Shown: positions 5,163 through 5,441 of the stretch, in pieces | Layout: the number at the start of each line of letters is the position of its first letter | How positions within the stretch are numbered: position 1 is the stretch's first letter | NCBI GenBank assembly: GCA_028717325.1 | Contig: JAQUOB010000014.1 | Coordinates: 10,743-16,183, forward strand | Direction of reading: 5' to 3' | DNA: 5,441 nt | Source: Candidatus Margulisiibacteriota bacterium | Lineage (GTDB): Bacteria; Margulisbacteria; WOR-1; O2-12-FULL-45-9; XYB2-FULL-48-7 | The notes under the pieces: generated by a model | Databases searched by the model: none | What the model was told of the DNA's origin: nothing | What the model saw: the letters and a program-made list of their open reading frames with translations, nothing else | Made by a program: the position numbers and the translations under genes

Positions 5163-5441
5163 TCATGGTGTCAGTTTCCAGTCAAAAACCGTTTCCGGAT
5201 TTTTATAGAAGTATCCGGAACCCGGCATTAAGCCAAATGACGGTTGGCCGCTATTGGGCGGCACGTTCCAGTTCGTTCCGTCGCCGCTTAATTTTGCGTA
5301 TGTTTTCGTCACATTATCAAAAAGGTACATCTCGTGGCCGGCTTTCGGCAAAAGTCCCGCCTGACCCAGGTCCATTCCCCTGGCGCTCGGGGATCCCAGC
5401 AGGTTCGCGCCCGGATAGATGGTCCTGGTAAATTGCTGATT
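5163..5441 (-). CDS. C-terminal part of a probable exported protein (5' end beyond window)
   Basis: The minus-strand frame is open from the right edge (first full codon at 5441) to the TGA stop at 5165-5163, giving 92 residues. An internal ATG at 5375 is not needed as a start, because the frame continues upstream without a stop and reads as similar protein (TRTIYPGANLLGSPSARG). The visible part is aromatic and glycine-rich, with EMYLFDNVTKTYAKLSGDG followed by SGQPSFGLMPGSGYFYKN and a terminal WKLTP. This resembles the C-terminal module of the next gene, including N-LG near its start, Y/F-x-D-N in the middle and G-x-GY near the end. It is probably the C-terminal domain of a larger secreted protein in the same operon. 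Function is unknown. Confidence 0.7.
   Translation of the reverse strand, partial: NQQFTRTIYPGANLLGSPSARGMDLGQAGLLPKAGHEMYLFDNVTKTYAKLSGDGTNWNVPPNSGQPSFGLMPGSGYFYKNPETVFDWKLTP

Noticed and set aside
5163..5375. A separate 70-codon gene starting at ATG 5375
   Set aside because: The same frame stays open to the window edge and no ribosome site precedes that ATG, so it is the end of a longer gene.

Overview
The window looks like a chromosomal segment of an uncultivated diderm bacterium. Most of it is GC-rich and bacterial in style, with a tRNA gene, Shine-Dalgarno sites and Sec signal peptides. The secreted proteins resemble the FlgD-like or Ig-like surface proteins common in candidate phyla such as Margulisbacteria/Saganbacteria (WOR-1). 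That placement is an impression from protein style, not a demonstrated affiliation.

Layout, left to right: (1) 1-749, minus: the N-terminal two thirds or so of ychF, the universally conserved OBG-type P-loop ATPase, cut by the left window edge. (2) 765-2558: a visibly AT-richer block. The gap between its two genes is about 22% GC over 1381-1500, against 65% at positions 61-120 inside ychF. The block holds an unrecognised 147-aa gene on the minus strand, preceded by a small in-frame upstream ORF, and a divergently transcribed LacI-family regulator on the plus strand. (3) 2559-2745: a second, divergent copy of the first 12 codons of ychF (2559-2594, minus), then tRNA-Glu(UUC) (2624-2695, minus) and its probable promoter. 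(4) 2774-5441, minus: a tightly packed run of three genes for exported, beta-rich proteins. The most upstream one is cut by the right edge.

The main observation is that the AT-rich two-gene block is bracketed by two imperfect direct copies of the ychF start region (714-764 and 2559-2611). The copy next to the tRNA breaks off exactly where the lacI-type stop codon ends. Most differences between the copies are silent, so both descend from functional ychF genes of different lineages. The simplest reading is an ancestral tRNA-Glu -> ychF arrangement split by acquired DNA that carried its own ychF 5' end and so kept the gene intact. No integrase or transposase is visible, so the mechanism is open.

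Functionally, the regulator and the 147-aa protein may form a self-regulated divergent pair, since they share one AT-rich control region. ychF appears to have its own promoter at a spacing that predicts a leaderless mRNA. The three secreted-protein genes look like one operon for envelope or extracellular proteins; two share a related C-terminal module and one ends in a FlgD-like Ig domain.
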